NCBI GenBank assembly: GCA_003427395.1
Contig: BFEA01000164.1
Coordinates: 1,847,946-1,882,712, forward strand
DNA from: Chara braunii
Lineage: Eukaryota; Streptophyta; Charophyceae; Charales; Characeae
DNA: 34,767 nucleotides
Reading direction: 5' to 3'
How positions within the stretch are numbered: position 1 is the stretch's first letter; the number at the start of each line of letters is the position of its first letter. The translations under genes were made by a program, and so were the position numbers. Below the pieces are notes generated by a model that was not told where the DNA came from, did not search any database, and was given only the letters and a program-made list of their open reading frames with translations. This document shows, one piece after another, positions 1 through 9,414 of the stretch.

Positions 1-560
1 GTAGGAATGAGGCTGGCTGCCTCCTTTATACTCCTCGCTGGGTCTGTATTGGCTCAATCCAGCCTTCCTTTTGTCCCAGACCCTGCATTGCATGTGTCCC
101 AGTAGAGTCCCAAACGAAGTTCAACTGCTGTTGAGGCCTCCCGGCCTGNATTTGGACTTGAAAGTCTGGATCTGGACTGACCCCTGGACTTAGACCAGAA
201 CTGGGACTCTGACGAGATACCTTTTCACAATGCTTTACTTTTTCAAGGCCCGTGCTGCTTTATTTTTACAAGGCCTGAGGCCTATATCGGGTAAAGGCCC
301 TTTTAACAGGGACTGTAGGCCCCTGTTTTCAGGCTGAAAAGACTCAGGGCCTGAACGGCCCTGTTATAGGCTGAAAACGAAATAGGGCCTGCAGGCCCTC
401 GTTTCCAGTTTTCAGGCTGAAACGACATGGGGCCTGTAAGCCCTTATTTCTAGGCTTTTTGGCTGAGAATGCGGAACGGGCCCTGCAGGCCCGTGTGGCT
501 ACACAGTATGCCACAGATATCGTCCGGACAGGCCCTAGACTCAGGCTACTTGGACTGGTA
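1..560 (-). repeat. LTR-like fragment with GGCC dyads
   Basis: Positions 230-500 carry imperfect units built on GGGCCTG(N)AGGCCC and TTTCAGGCTGAAA dyads, in the same order and orientation as the U3 part of the LTR at 32898-34211. A TATAAA on the minus strand (30 to 25) lies about 200 bp past the dyads, as in that LTR. I infer a diverged minus-oriented LTR cut by the left window edge. One N at 149. Its right edge is uncertain. Confidence 0.45.
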
Positions 561-564
561 CCAG

Positions 565-900
565 CGTACGTCTAACCTACCGCTACTGGGCCTCTAAAAA
601 TGCCAACTTTTGTCTTCTTCTGCCCGGCCTCCAGTACCCGACACTTCTACCGCCACTTGAGTGGTACCGGCCTACCTGCTACTTGAGTGTTTTTCCCGCT
701 GCTCTAAGTGCCGCAGGCCTACCCCCGCTACTTGAGTGTTTTCCCCACTGCAACCCTCAAAGTCACGGCCACAGGTAAGTACCAGCCCTGCGGGGCCTTT
801 CAACCAGCAAGCACCCTTGCGGGTCACACACACACTCAGGTCGACAAGCACTCCGACAGGCAGGCAGACCAGCAGGCATGCACACACACACAGGCTTAGA
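565..900. repeat. Dispersed repeat, unoccupied relative of the chromovirus target
   Basis: The stretch ACTGGGCCTCTAAAAATGCC, the CTACTTGAGTG segments and CACGGCCACAGGTAAGTACC recur at about 7130-7290. The continuation through CACACACACTCA recurs at 15782-15910, beyond the chromovirus. Here the two halves are joined, so this copy shows the unoccupied state. A segment with CTACTTGAGTGTTTT is duplicated inside this copy (about 675 and 729). Confidence 0.7.
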
Positions 901-1735
901 AATCACAGCAGAATCTGGGAATCTCAGCAATGCATACATTCCAGCGGCAAATCCCATAAATCAGCAGTGTTCTCAGTCTGTGTTTTGGCGGTTCATTACA
1001 CTTTTTATTATAAAAAAAAAAAAAAAGGTTTTAAAACCGTTTTGCAAGGAAAATGAACAGAAGCGACATGACAATATTCAGATCGCACAATCACATTGAA
1101 AGCCAGATCGCATCACAGTGAACAGAAAGCAGCATTGCACCAATATGATACCAATGGAGAATCGTAGCACTGAAAACCGATGTCAATGAGAGCTTGCTCT
1201 CGCCACCACCAACATATGTAACCAGTCCCTTTCTCCCTACTTGGCGCCCAGCCTACTCCCTACACAGCTACTACTAGCCTACTAATTGACAATGCAACTG
1301 TTGACGTCAGCAGCCTCTGAAGTGCTTGAAGATGTCGCCCATGCAGACCATCGCCAATACCAGGTATGTGCCCTCACATCATCATCATCATCATCTTTCT
1401 CTCTCTCCCCCTCGTCTTACTCCCACGTCTTCCCTCTTGAAACCCGAAGACCACCCCTGCGCCTCACTGTACATCCAAGCCCGCCAGCTATGGAGGCTGG
1501 GCTATGGTGCTGCCCTCAGCAGCGCCCTCCTCCTTGCACGACCGCACGTGCTTGCACTTCGCCTCTCAGCGCTAGCAGCAGCCCATGAGCGTCATCTCCA
1601 GCAGCGCTGCCGCCAACATGCGAGTGCCCGAATGCCTGGCCAGGCAGCGAGCTCTTTCCTATATGGAAAGAGCCTGCCTCATTCGGCAGCCTGGCTGAAC
1701 TGGCCTGGGCCCAGAAGCTTCCGGTAGGCCCCGGG
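900..1735. other. No gene recognised
   Basis: It holds an A-run at about 1012-1026 followed by the 12-bp palindrome GGTTTTAAAACC, a short CAT repeat at 1378-1395 and a splice-donor-like CAG/GTATGT near 1361-1366. Open frames here are short, low in complexity and not supported by any domain. Confidence 0.5.
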
Positions 1736-1752
1736 ATGCTGCACCTCTCTTG

Positions 1753-1954
1753 CAGCTACTGGGCCTCATTCGGTTGGGCCTCCCAACTGTCTGTGTATGA
1801 GGATGCCATTCTCGTCCAGGGCCTGCATCGTTTTGGAAAGGCCTGGAAGGCGGTCAAAAGTCTCGCTGCTCGGCCTGTGTTTTCCTCAACCAAGTGGCGC
1901 AACGAAACTACCTGGACCCCAAATACAAAATTGACAGCCAAGGGCCTCTCGTAA
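1753..1954 (+). pseudogene. Myb/SANT-like fragment, possible exon
   Basis: Following an acceptor-like CTCTCTTGCAG, the open frame reads YEDAILVQGLHRFGKAWKAV and then about 30 more residues to a stop. Spacing of E-D, G-L-x-R-F-G-K and W-K-x-V matches helices 1-2 of a Myb/SANT DNA-binding repeat, which is about 50 residues long. The usual first tryptophan is absent and the third helix is not recognisable, so the domain is partial or decayed. I see no partner exon that must belong with it. Functions of such domains (DNA or histone-tail binding) are family knowledge only. A chance match in a short ORF cannot be excluded. Confidence 0.33.
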
Positions 1955-2142
1955 TTTGTTAGGCCCGCCTTCACTTAGGGTGGGCACAGATGCAACAGGG
2001 GGCCCTTAGGCCTGCTGAGGACCCAGATCCTCGCAGTTTTTTATTCTTATGTTTTATGTTCTTTTGGCCTGGCCGGGCAAGTGGTTTGTCAATTCTGGAT
2101 TCTTCTTCCATAGGTACCCTGTGCCGCTCTGGTAGCCCTGCT

Positions 2143-2261
2143 GAAAACATTGAAAAGTTGAAAACATTGAAAAGTTGAAAACATTGAAAAGTTGAAAACA
2201 TTGAAAAGTTGAAAACATTGAAAACTTGAAAACATTGAAAAGTTGAAAACATTGAAAAGAT
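2143..2261. repeat. 17-bp tandem repeat, 7 copies
   Basis: Seven head-to-tail copies of GAAAACATTGAAAAGTT. Copy 5 ends ACTT and copy 7 ends AGAT; the others are identical. The near identity suggests recent expansion. The repetitive minus-strand peptides (Phe/Asn/Val) are a by-product. Confidence 0.95.
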
Positions 2262-2819
2262 GAAAGTGAAAACAAAAAAGAAAAATTACATGAAAGTCTG
2301 AAAGTGATGAAACTAACCCTTGTATCACAGTCGCTTTTGCATTAATGTTGGTTCTGCAGCCAGTCTCTTTTGACCAGCTTGAATTGGACAGTCACTGTCT
2401 TGAGGAGGGGTCATGACATCAATGCCCAAAAAGAGAAAGTTCAGTAACCAAACAGGAGCATACTTCATGTAGAGCAAGAAATGCATTGCTGATCTGCTGA
2501 GTGTCTGCATTGTGCAGGATGCGGAGTGGTTGGCCATACTGGTGCCATGCTTGTGTTTAGAAGCTCAAACTTTTTTTAAGAACGGTTCATGCAGCGTACC
2601 ACAATAATAGTACCAGAGGGGAATCACCTGGAGGTAAAAGTTAAATCGCACTCTCTGGACTGCCCATCCAGTTTGGGGTGGGGAATAACCAACTTAGGTG
2701 ATCTATAACCAAGTTTTTGGATGGGGCAGATTTTCTCAAAGGGAAAGCTTAGCTGGTGTATGGCCTGCATAGGTATCCTCACGTGATGATGATGTTTCTT
2801 TGTTTTTGGTTTTGCCTAG

Positions 2820-2911
2820 GTGCACAGGATTCTGATTACCTTGTGACTGCCGATGATGCACACTGTCTCATCTCCATCGATTGTCTTCCAATGGACGACT
2901 GTGATCGGCAG
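2820..2911 (+). CDS. Candidate exon of an unidentified gene
   Basis: This 92-base open segment is bounded by an acceptor-like TTTTGCCTAG and a donor-like CAG/GTAGAA. It encodes roughly 30 residues beginning AQDSDYLVTADDAHC and ending MDDCDRQ, with mixed composition rather than the biased make-up of the surrounding chance ORFs. It ends in phase 0, and the next candidate exon (3366-3414) is open in phase 0. I recognise no family. The surrounding DNA shows no similarity to the repeats elsewhere in the window, which fits a host gene. No start codon or upstream exon is clear, so this is tentative. Confidence 0.33.
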
Positions 2912-3365
2912 GTAGAAAGACAAGTGCTAACCTCTTCCACTTCCCTGTCAGCTCCAGCACTCAGAGAAAAAGAGACAATGGGCACGAGGAGCAACCTCCA
3001 GATTGTCTGCTCACGCTGACTGTATGGTCCTCCTTTCCATTCCTTTCTCACTTCCATTCTCTATGGTATCCTCAAATGAGTCAGTGTGTGCTGTTGAATG
3101 CTTCGGGCAGGTCACTTCGATTCCTCCTTTTTCTCTTCTTACCTTCCCCTATCTCCTAAAGGTAGTTCCTGTCATAAGGCTCTGAAGTTTGAACTGTCAA
3201 CCTGTCAATCTAAATTCTAGGTGTGGACAATTTGGGCAGCACCTGTATGTGGCTCAGCGAATCTGCTAATGGATTATAGGCATTCAGTTTTGGAAGCTAG
3301 AACAGTGTGGACATCAGATCAGTATTCATTTTTTTGCTGATGTCAGTGATCTCTTCTGATTGCAG

Positions 3366-3414
3366 GGGCAAGTTGTCAGTGCGTTTGCAAATAACAAGAA
3401 CTGGATCATGCTAG
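3366..3414 (+). CDS. Candidate downstream exon of the same gene
   Basis: After an acceptor-like CTTCTGATTGCAG, 49 bases encode GQVVSAFANNKNWIML before a weak donor CTAG/GTTGGT. Joined to the candidate exon ending at 2911, the frame stays open across a proposed 454-bp intron. The peptide has balanced composition. No family recognised and no further exon found before the tRNA at 3553. Transcript evidence would be needed to accept it. Confidence 0.28.
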
Positions 3415-3552
3415 GTTGGTGATTATACCTTTGACCTGCTTTGGAGTGCCAGCACTTGGATGCATCTTATACACGTCATTTTTGTGCATAATTTGTTTGT
3501 GGAAAACACGACAGACTAAAACACTTCGTCGGTGCGAGCGAGTCGGGACCAC

Positions 3553-3626
3553 GGCGAATATGACTTAATAGGTCAAAGTGTCAGATTGTGAATTTGAAAA
3601 CACGGGTTCAACTCCCGTTATTCGCC
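3553..3626 (+). tRNA. trnH-GUG: tRNA-His (GTG), organellar type
   Basis: A complete cloverleaf. GGCGAATA pairs with TATTCGCC over 8 bp, including the extra G-1:C73 pair that identifies tRNA-His. The D arm is ACTT/AAGT with loop AATAGGTCA. The anticodon arm is TCAGA-TTGTGAA-TTTGA (one G.T), anticodon GTG. The variable loop is AAAC. The T arm is ACGGG-TTCAACT-CCCGT, perfect. No CCA is encoded. Low GC and the weak A-box (TGACTTAATAGG) are organellar rather than nuclear in style, so it is probably a mitochondrial or plastid tRNA gene transferred to nuclear DNA; intact pairing implies recent transfer, continuing use or chance preservation. Confidence 0.85.
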
Positions 3627-3639
3627 TCTTGCATCTGAA

Positions 3640-4600
3640 CTCTGGCGAGCCTAAATCCAGCCAAAGCTGGCGTCAAGACAGTTTTGCTTGAAAATCTGAA
3701 GGATTAATATTTTTCATACTTGCAACTGCACGGTGCAGTGCAGTGAGGCGTGTGGCCCGCGTCTGCGGCACTGGCCAGCATCTGCATGGTACCAGCAGCA
3801 TTTTTCTTTCTGTTATGATCCTGGCCAATTTCGAGATACACATCCATCAGATAGTACAATGCCACCCAATTGCAGAAAGAAATGAATGCACTTGAGAGGG
3901 GAGAGGATTAGAAGAAGAAGAAGAAGTAAGAAAGAAGAAGAAGATGATGTACACCAGCATAGACAAATGACAAGGCTTTTCCTCTTCGCCCAACAATCTC
4001 CTCCTCCTTATCTCCCCCTTCTCTTATTCATACAAGAAATAATAATACGATGTTGAATGGCTGATGCAGAATCAATGTCCGAGTTCCTCTTCTACTGCGG
4101 GCATCACTTGAGGTCCACCATAGCCATGGCCGCCTCTTCCTCCCTTCATCATCATAGGCCGAGGCTATGGTGGGCTACTAGGCCTTGCCCAGATGCCCAA
4201 AAGACAACCCAAAGCAGCTATGGCTGCTCCACTCAGGCCGCCATGCCCAACTCTGCCTTGAAGCTTCTTGGTGTAGCTCTCCCCAGTTGGGGACTCCCTG
4301 CTGCAGCGCCCACCCAGGTGATGAAGATGGCTGCCACCATAGCTGAGCAAACAGTGAGCTTCTTGGTGTAGCTCTCCTCCGTGTCCTTCTCCTTCCCCCA
4401 GCAGCGCTGCTCCTGGATAGCGCTGCTCCAACCGGCGCTCCAACCAGTGTGTCGCCAAACTTGCACACCGAAAAAGAGGCCGGGCTCTTCGCCCGGCTGG
4501 GAGATACAGCGGCCTGCTTGCCTCTTCGGGCGGTGACTTCCAGGCCGCTTGGCCTTCCAAGCAACCGGTACCTCCTCCCTTTCGGAGGGAAACATCATTG
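3640..4600. other. No gene recognised
   Basis: Contains GAA-rich microsatellite patches at 3909-3944, a compact dyad ACTGCACGGTGCAGT at about 3725-3739 and two copies of AGCTTCTTGGTGTAGCTCTCC-type sequence about 96 bp apart (near 4262 and 4358). Overlapping minus-strand ORFs at 4165-4692 are GC-rich and carry no domain I can name. Confidence 0.45.
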
Positions 4601-4604
4601 CAGA

Positions 4605-5690
4605 CTCTGATATTGCCCGTACAGGCCCTAGACCCAGATTGGTTGGACTGGTATGTTATGATTCTAGTTGTTCGTTGCCTGAAGGCCAACACTCACTCAC
4701 ATAGACTTCCGGATATGCCCATACATACACAGAAGGAAGGGGAGAGGATAGGAGTATCACACCGCACAGGGAGAGATAGCACAGCAGAAGACTTGACCAT
4801 GTGATATGACAGGGTACACTGAGAGTGCAATTCACTCCACTCAATCCTCACAACCAGTCGTAGAGAAAAGCCGAGCAGATCACATCCAGGAAACAATGAA
4901 ACGATGATGGTCCAAACACAGTATCCCACTGTTTATGAAACTCAGAGTCTCGAATTGTCAGGATAACTTCAGTACTACAGTGCGCTGCTCAGGAATGAGC
5001 AGCGCTTCACTCCCCAACCCTGATTAGCACCCGTAACGCCCTTTGAGTCCCTGAAACATCAAGCGCCACCCAGATACAGCCTCCCTCCCGGATGGAAGTC
5101 TGCAGCAGCGCCACCAAACCCTGACAAGATGACCTCTGAGAAGAAGAAGCTGCAGCTATGGCTGCAGCGCAAACACCCTGGAACCCCACTCCGGAGGAGG
5201 GTCCATGTTGCATACTTGTGAGTACTTCAACAAGTATGGGCAGAACCAAGAGATCAACCAATATAGGATGAGCATGTATGCAGCGGAAGTCTGATAAATG
5301 GACTGACTCACATAGACTGACTCACACAGATCTCACTCCACACACAAACAATCGTGAGATGGTGGGGTCTGAGCCAATCATACACAGATGAAAGGTGGGA
5401 GGAGAGACGAAGGAGGTGGGAGATGTAGGCAGCGCCAGATGTCACCGAGATAGAAACCAGTAGGTCCCCGATATGGTAATCCAAAATGTCATCGGACAAG
5501 ATCAAAATGTCGTAGACAATAAGTCACCAATGTCGGAGATACAGAGTCCTAATGTAACCGGTGTCAAATCTGTGATGCCGCCGAGTATCAAACCCAACAA
5601 TCTCCAAGTCTCGAATCTGGTAAGTACCACAGCCTCTTACCACCGAAGTCCAACACTGATCTCTGTCCAGCTAGTATCAAGTCTCCAATC
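4605..5690. repeat. Diverged repeat fragments
   Basis: 4615-4655 (ACAGGCCCTAGACC ... TTGGACTGGTA) matches 518-558. After it, purine-rich DNA with CACACAGA-type motifs, GGGGAGAG blocks and repeated AAATGTC/CAATGTC words resembles the U5 part of the LTR copies at 15938 and 32898. TCTGGTAAGTACC near 5615 repeats a donor-like motif seen in other repeats here. Fragmented and hard to delimit. Confidence 0.4.
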
Positions 5691-5691
5691 T

Positions 5692-5732
5692 GAAGAAGAA
5701 GAAGAAGAAGTCTGAAGAAGAAGAAGAAGAAG

Positions 5733-5763
<31 letters not shown>

Positions 5764-5827
5764 CTGAAGAAGAAGAAGAAGAAGAAGAAGAAGAAGAAGA
5801 AGAAGAAGNAAGAAGAAGAAGAAGAAG

Positions 5828-5858
<31 letters not shown>

Positions 5859-5935
5859 CTGAAGAAGAAGAAGAAGAAGAAGAAGAAGAAGAAGAAGAAG
5901 AAGAGAAGGAGAAGAAGAAGAAGAGAAGAAGAGAA
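5692..5935. repeat. GAA microsatellite
   Basis: About 240 bp of GAA repeats interrupted by several AAGTCTGAAG breaks and one N at 5809. A long R.Y tract that can adopt triplex DNA; likely mis-sized in assembly. Any ORF across it is artefactual. Confidence 0.97.
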
Positions 5936-6760
5936 CAGCGGAGGAGAGAGGTGAGGAGGAGAGGAACCAGGGACGGTGGAGGGAGGAGACGACCTCACCC
6001 CCAAGTACCTGGTTTACCGCAACTGCCTGGAGCCGAATTACGGCTATGGGTGCTCGCTGTCTGGCTCCTCGATCGCTGCTGCTGCTGCGCTAGCTGCGCT
6101 GCTGCTGCTCCTCTATGCTGCGCTAAGAATAGCGCTGCGCTCCTGCTGTAGAACCGAAACGAACTGGCGCTCTCGCAGCGTCCAGTTGCTCGATGCCTCA
6201 GAATGAGGCTGGACCGGTCTTTAGTACCGGTGAGCAGAGGCTGGCCTCAATGCTGTGAGGCCTGGCCGTGATCTGAACCGTCGAGATCGTCGGCTCAGAT
6301 CAGACCGGCGGGCGGCAGCCTCAAGAGCACCGCCAGGCCCAAACGGTAATGTCGTTTGGGCCTGCCCGTTGGGTCTGGTCCAAAATGCGGCCTTTCGGCC
6401 TGCTGTACCCCCAAGTCTGGGCCTTTAGGCCCTACTGTGTCCCTCTGGCCCTAAGTCGGATCCGGTAGGGCCCGTGTGGCGTCGAAGATGTAACAGTCCA
6501 GCAGGGCACCAATCTCTCTTGCCTCCAGCAGACCTCGATAACCCAGACCTCTGTCAGCCCCTGCGTGCTGGCAGAGTACAGTGCAGGTCCCAGCTATGAC
6601 CTGCACTCCGGAGGTCTGGCTATGCCCGTCTCCTTCCATGCTGAGCCGTCACCACTTCCGGTTCACGCGTAGCACAGCCGCGATGTACACGGTACCAACT
6701 CCCAAAAGCCCTGAACCGATGTGCCCAATCTATCTATAGACTACAACTAGCCTAGACTCG
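5936..6760. other. CTG/GCT-rich DNA with hairpins, no gene
   Basis: GCT-rich DNA (6070-6125) is followed by dyads such as ACCGGT...ACCGGT (near 6214) and a perfect 12-bp hairpin at 6334-6345/6353-6364 (CAGGCCCAAACG, loop GTAATGT). No coding frame is supported. Confidence 0.5.
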
Positions 6761-7295
6761 ACCTAGACTGGACTGTCTGACCGACCGGTACCGTTTCTGT
6801 TTCGGCCTCTCGGCCTCTACCGGACCCGGCTATAGGCTATAGGACCATCTATCAGAATAGGCCCTTAGGGCCTGTCTGTCCTAGGGGTAGCCCGGGCCTG
6901 CTATGCGCAGTTAGGGTAGCTGTAGGGAATCCTGTTAGTACCGGGCCTGTGTTTTCCCGGATTTGCAGATGTGCCCCTCACGAATTTCCCTCACAGGTAG
7001 GTCTCTCGGTTAGCCCTCAGCCAAACAAAATTACGAATCTGTCCTACCTAAAGTACAGCCTCGACAGAGAGAGGCTACAGGCGACCAGAAAACAGCAAGT
7101 CATTGCAGGTATCCGCCTATACCTAACGTACAACTACTGGGCCTCTAAAAATGCCACTTTTGTCTTCTTCTGCTCGGCCTCCAGTACCCGCAGATCTACC
7201 TCTTCAGGGTGCGGTACCGGCCTACCCGCTACTCGAGTGTTTTTCCTGCTGCAATCCCTCAATGTCACGGCCACAGGTAAGTACCGGCCCTGAGG
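6761..7295. repeat. Left half of the repeat that received the chromovirus
   Basis: 7110-7291 matches 565-790, including ACTGGGCCTCTAAAAATGCC and CACGGCCACAGGTAAGTACC. The match breaks at 7296, where the chromovirus LTR begins, and resumes after the element at 15782. Confidence 0.75.
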
Positions 7296-7500
7296 TGAAA
7301 CGGTTTTTCACCTTTTGCAGTAGCAGACGCAGATCCCAGGGCTCGATCCCTAGTCCCCCCCTTACCTGTGTACAGTACCTGTGTCGACCCGTAGAGTTGA
7401 ACCCACGACCTGTGTATTAGTAACAGTTGGTAGGCTGTCGTAGGGTCCATAGGAAGCCAGGGTTCGATCTGTAGGTCTGTCGAATAGAAGTCTTAGTGAG

Positions 7501-7531
7501 TTCCAGAAGTCTTAGCTGTAGCCTTCTAGAA
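7501..7531. promoter_or_regulatory. Two heat-shock-element-like dyads in U3
   Basis: TTCCAGAA (7501-7508) and TTCTAGAA (7524-7531) both fit the nTTCnnGAAn heat-shock-factor site. Both are kept in the 3' LTR (15046-15053 and 15069-15076), about 220 bp upstream of TATA. Function is inferred from motif only. Confidence 0.4.
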
Positions 7532-7712
7532 GGTCGGCAAGTGGGCAAGTGGGCAAGTGGGCAAGTGGTGAGTCAAGTGGTGGACTAAACCGCAGTGCGA
7601 TTGCAGTACGACCCCGGTGGGATAGCAGTGAGTCCCTGTTCAGTCAGCGGTCAGGTCCAGTCAGTCCCAGTCCGGTCCAGCAAGTACCACGAGGGACTGT
7701 GAGCACCATGGG

Positions 7713-7754
7713 CCAATGGCAAAGGGCAGACCAACGAGTTTCAGAAGTATAAAT
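7713..7754 (+). promoter_or_regulatory. LTR core promoter (CCAAT and TATA)
   Basis: CCAAT (7713-7717) lies 30 bp upstream of TATAAAT (7748-7754). The same pair is at 15250-15254 and 15285-15291 in the 3' LTR. Transcription would start about 30 bp past TATA, giving a long R-U5 with the TG repeat. Confidence 0.65.
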
Positions 7755-8161
7755 CAAGCGGCAGCGCCCAGCCATTCATTCATTCCTGCGTGAGCCATGC
7801 GGAAGCGCTGCCACAGTGACTTGTGCAAGGAGGTCTGCAGTGAGCCCGGAGCCGAAGTGGGCCGCGAGAGGAGCGTAGCATAGCGATAGGGTAGTTGCGG
7901 CCATAGCCGCCATAGCTAGAGTTAGTGTGTAGTGTGTGTGTGTGTGTGTGTGTGAGTTCAGAGAGTCGCGTGTGGGATATCAAGGGTGATCCGGCGTATG
8001 TGAACAGTGAGTTGTTTGGGCGCTGAGTCGCCATAGCCAATTGAAAGTGAACTCGTATCTGGATGCCATATCTCCGGGTTATGAGTGGGCGCATGTCGCC
8101 AGTTTGCTGCGCTACTGTTTACATGCATGAAAAGTGTGAATGAAAGTGAGTCTGATTGCAT

Positions 8162-8179
8162 TGGTATCGGAGCTGGTAC
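8162..8179 (+). promoter_or_regulatory. Primer binding site, tRNA-iMet
   Basis: TGGTATCGGAGCTGGTAC begins one base after the 5' LTR. Its first 12 bases match the usual plant initiator-Met primer site TGGTATCAGAGC with one change. Confidence 0.85.
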
Positions 8180-8324
8180 CCGCTATTCCACGCGTCGAGT
8201 TGTGTGTCGCAGGAGTGATGCGCCATAGCAAAGGTGGCCGCCGAGAGTCATAGTCCGCCATAGCGGACCTGAAGGTTGGAGAAGCCGCCGCGCACCTGCA
8301 GAGAAGACCACGACGAAGAAGAAG

Positions 8325-8389
<65 letters not shown>

Positions 8390-9414
8390 AGATTGGGTTA
8401 CTACGTACCTGCTGCACTGGAGATATCGCTATGGCGAGAGAGAGAGAGAGAGAGAGAGAGATGAGCGATACAAATTTGGCTGTTCGTACCTGTGAGGTTG
8501 CTGCGCAGTTCCACGAAGAAGAAGATAGCGGCCATAGCCGTGGAGTTTGACCACGGAGTGACGAAGGAAGGAGGCGAAGAGAGAGAGAATCAAAAAAAAA
8601 AAAAAAAAAAAGAGATAAAAAGAAGATAGCCAGGGTGAAAGGAGGCGAGGAAGGTGAAGAGAAGAGGGAGGTTGGTGAGGGAAAGTGAAGCCGGCAGCCA
8701 TAGCTCGTTAGAGGAGTTGATCGGAGGCGTTGACCAGAGTTGACCGGCGTTGACCGGGAGTTGACCGGGGTTGACCGGAGCGTTGACGGAGCGTTGACCG
8801 AGCGTTGACTAAGGCGTTGACCAAGACTTTGACCAAGGTGGAGCCGGTAAAATCTCGCCAAACCTTCAGCCTATCCCTCGCCCTATGGATGTGCACGCAC
8901 CCTGTGGTACTTGTTGAGTCCAGTCTGTCTGTCTCTTCTTTCAGCATCGAGTCTCTTCTGTCTAGGTGATAGTACTCTGTGGGTAAAGGATAGGGCCTTG
9001 TTGACCAAACCCACACGGGTTGAGTAGGGCTAAAGACCGTGTCTGACGACTCGACTGTCCCGGAGGCCTAACTCTCCCAAGGACCGGTACTGACCGGCGG
9101 GCTTCTCGGTGTGGCACGGTAGGCCCAAAATCCGAGCTGTGGGCTGCACAACAGGCCGTCTAAGTGTTGAGAGACCTGCTGATCGCGTCATCCTGTTTGC
9201 GACGTTAAATAATTCCTGAGGAGTTACGGGGGATCTCCTTAAATGCCTCCTGATCAGCAACAGGTCTAGTAGTAACAGCTATAGTATAGGTCTAGGCTCG
9301 AGACCCTAGTTGGTAGGATCCCTGTCCGGATTCTGTGAGTCTTAGATTGAGGCAGTAGGTTTGCCAATCAGGGGTTAGAGTCTGGAACCGTAATCCGGTT
9401 GTGCACTTGTCACC
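8180..9414 (+). other. Untranslated leader of the chromovirus
   Basis: This 1.2-kb stretch between primer site and gag holds GA tracts (about 8330-8387 and 8438-8461), an A-run (about 8592-8611) and the TTGACC array. No long ORF of plausible composition. A packaging signal would be expected here but cannot be located by eye. Confidence 0.7.
8716..8836 (+). repeat. TTGACC tandem array (W-box-like)
   Basis: Ten TTGAC cores at 10-13-bp intervals; nine are followed by C or T, the W-box core bound by WRKY factors, and one by G. A related TTGATC precedes them. It looks like a decayed 11-12-bp satellite in the leader. Confidence 0.85.

Larger units (their letters stand above)
7296..8160 (+). repeat. 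5' LTR of the chromovirus
   Basis: Starts TGAAACGG and ends GATTGCA just before the primer site. It contains three B-box-like words (7339-7350, 7460-7470, and on the minus strand 7406-7391), heat-shock-type dyads, an 8-bp GGCAAGTG minisatellite of four copies (7536-7567; three in the other LTR), CCAAT at 7713-7717, TATAAAT at 7748-7754 and a short TG microsatellite near 7933-7954. Confidence 0.93.

Noticed and set aside
4165-4692. 175-codon minus-strand ORF
   Set aside because: Three overlapping frames are equally open, GC-rich and without a domain.
5588-6004. Minus-strand ORF of Phe/Leu/Ser runs
   Set aside because: Direct translation of the GAA microsatellite including an N; not a protein.
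8112-8861. 249-codon minus-strand ORF
   Set aside because: Runs antisense through the chromovirus leader and its GA tracts and TTGACC array; composition is repeat-driven.
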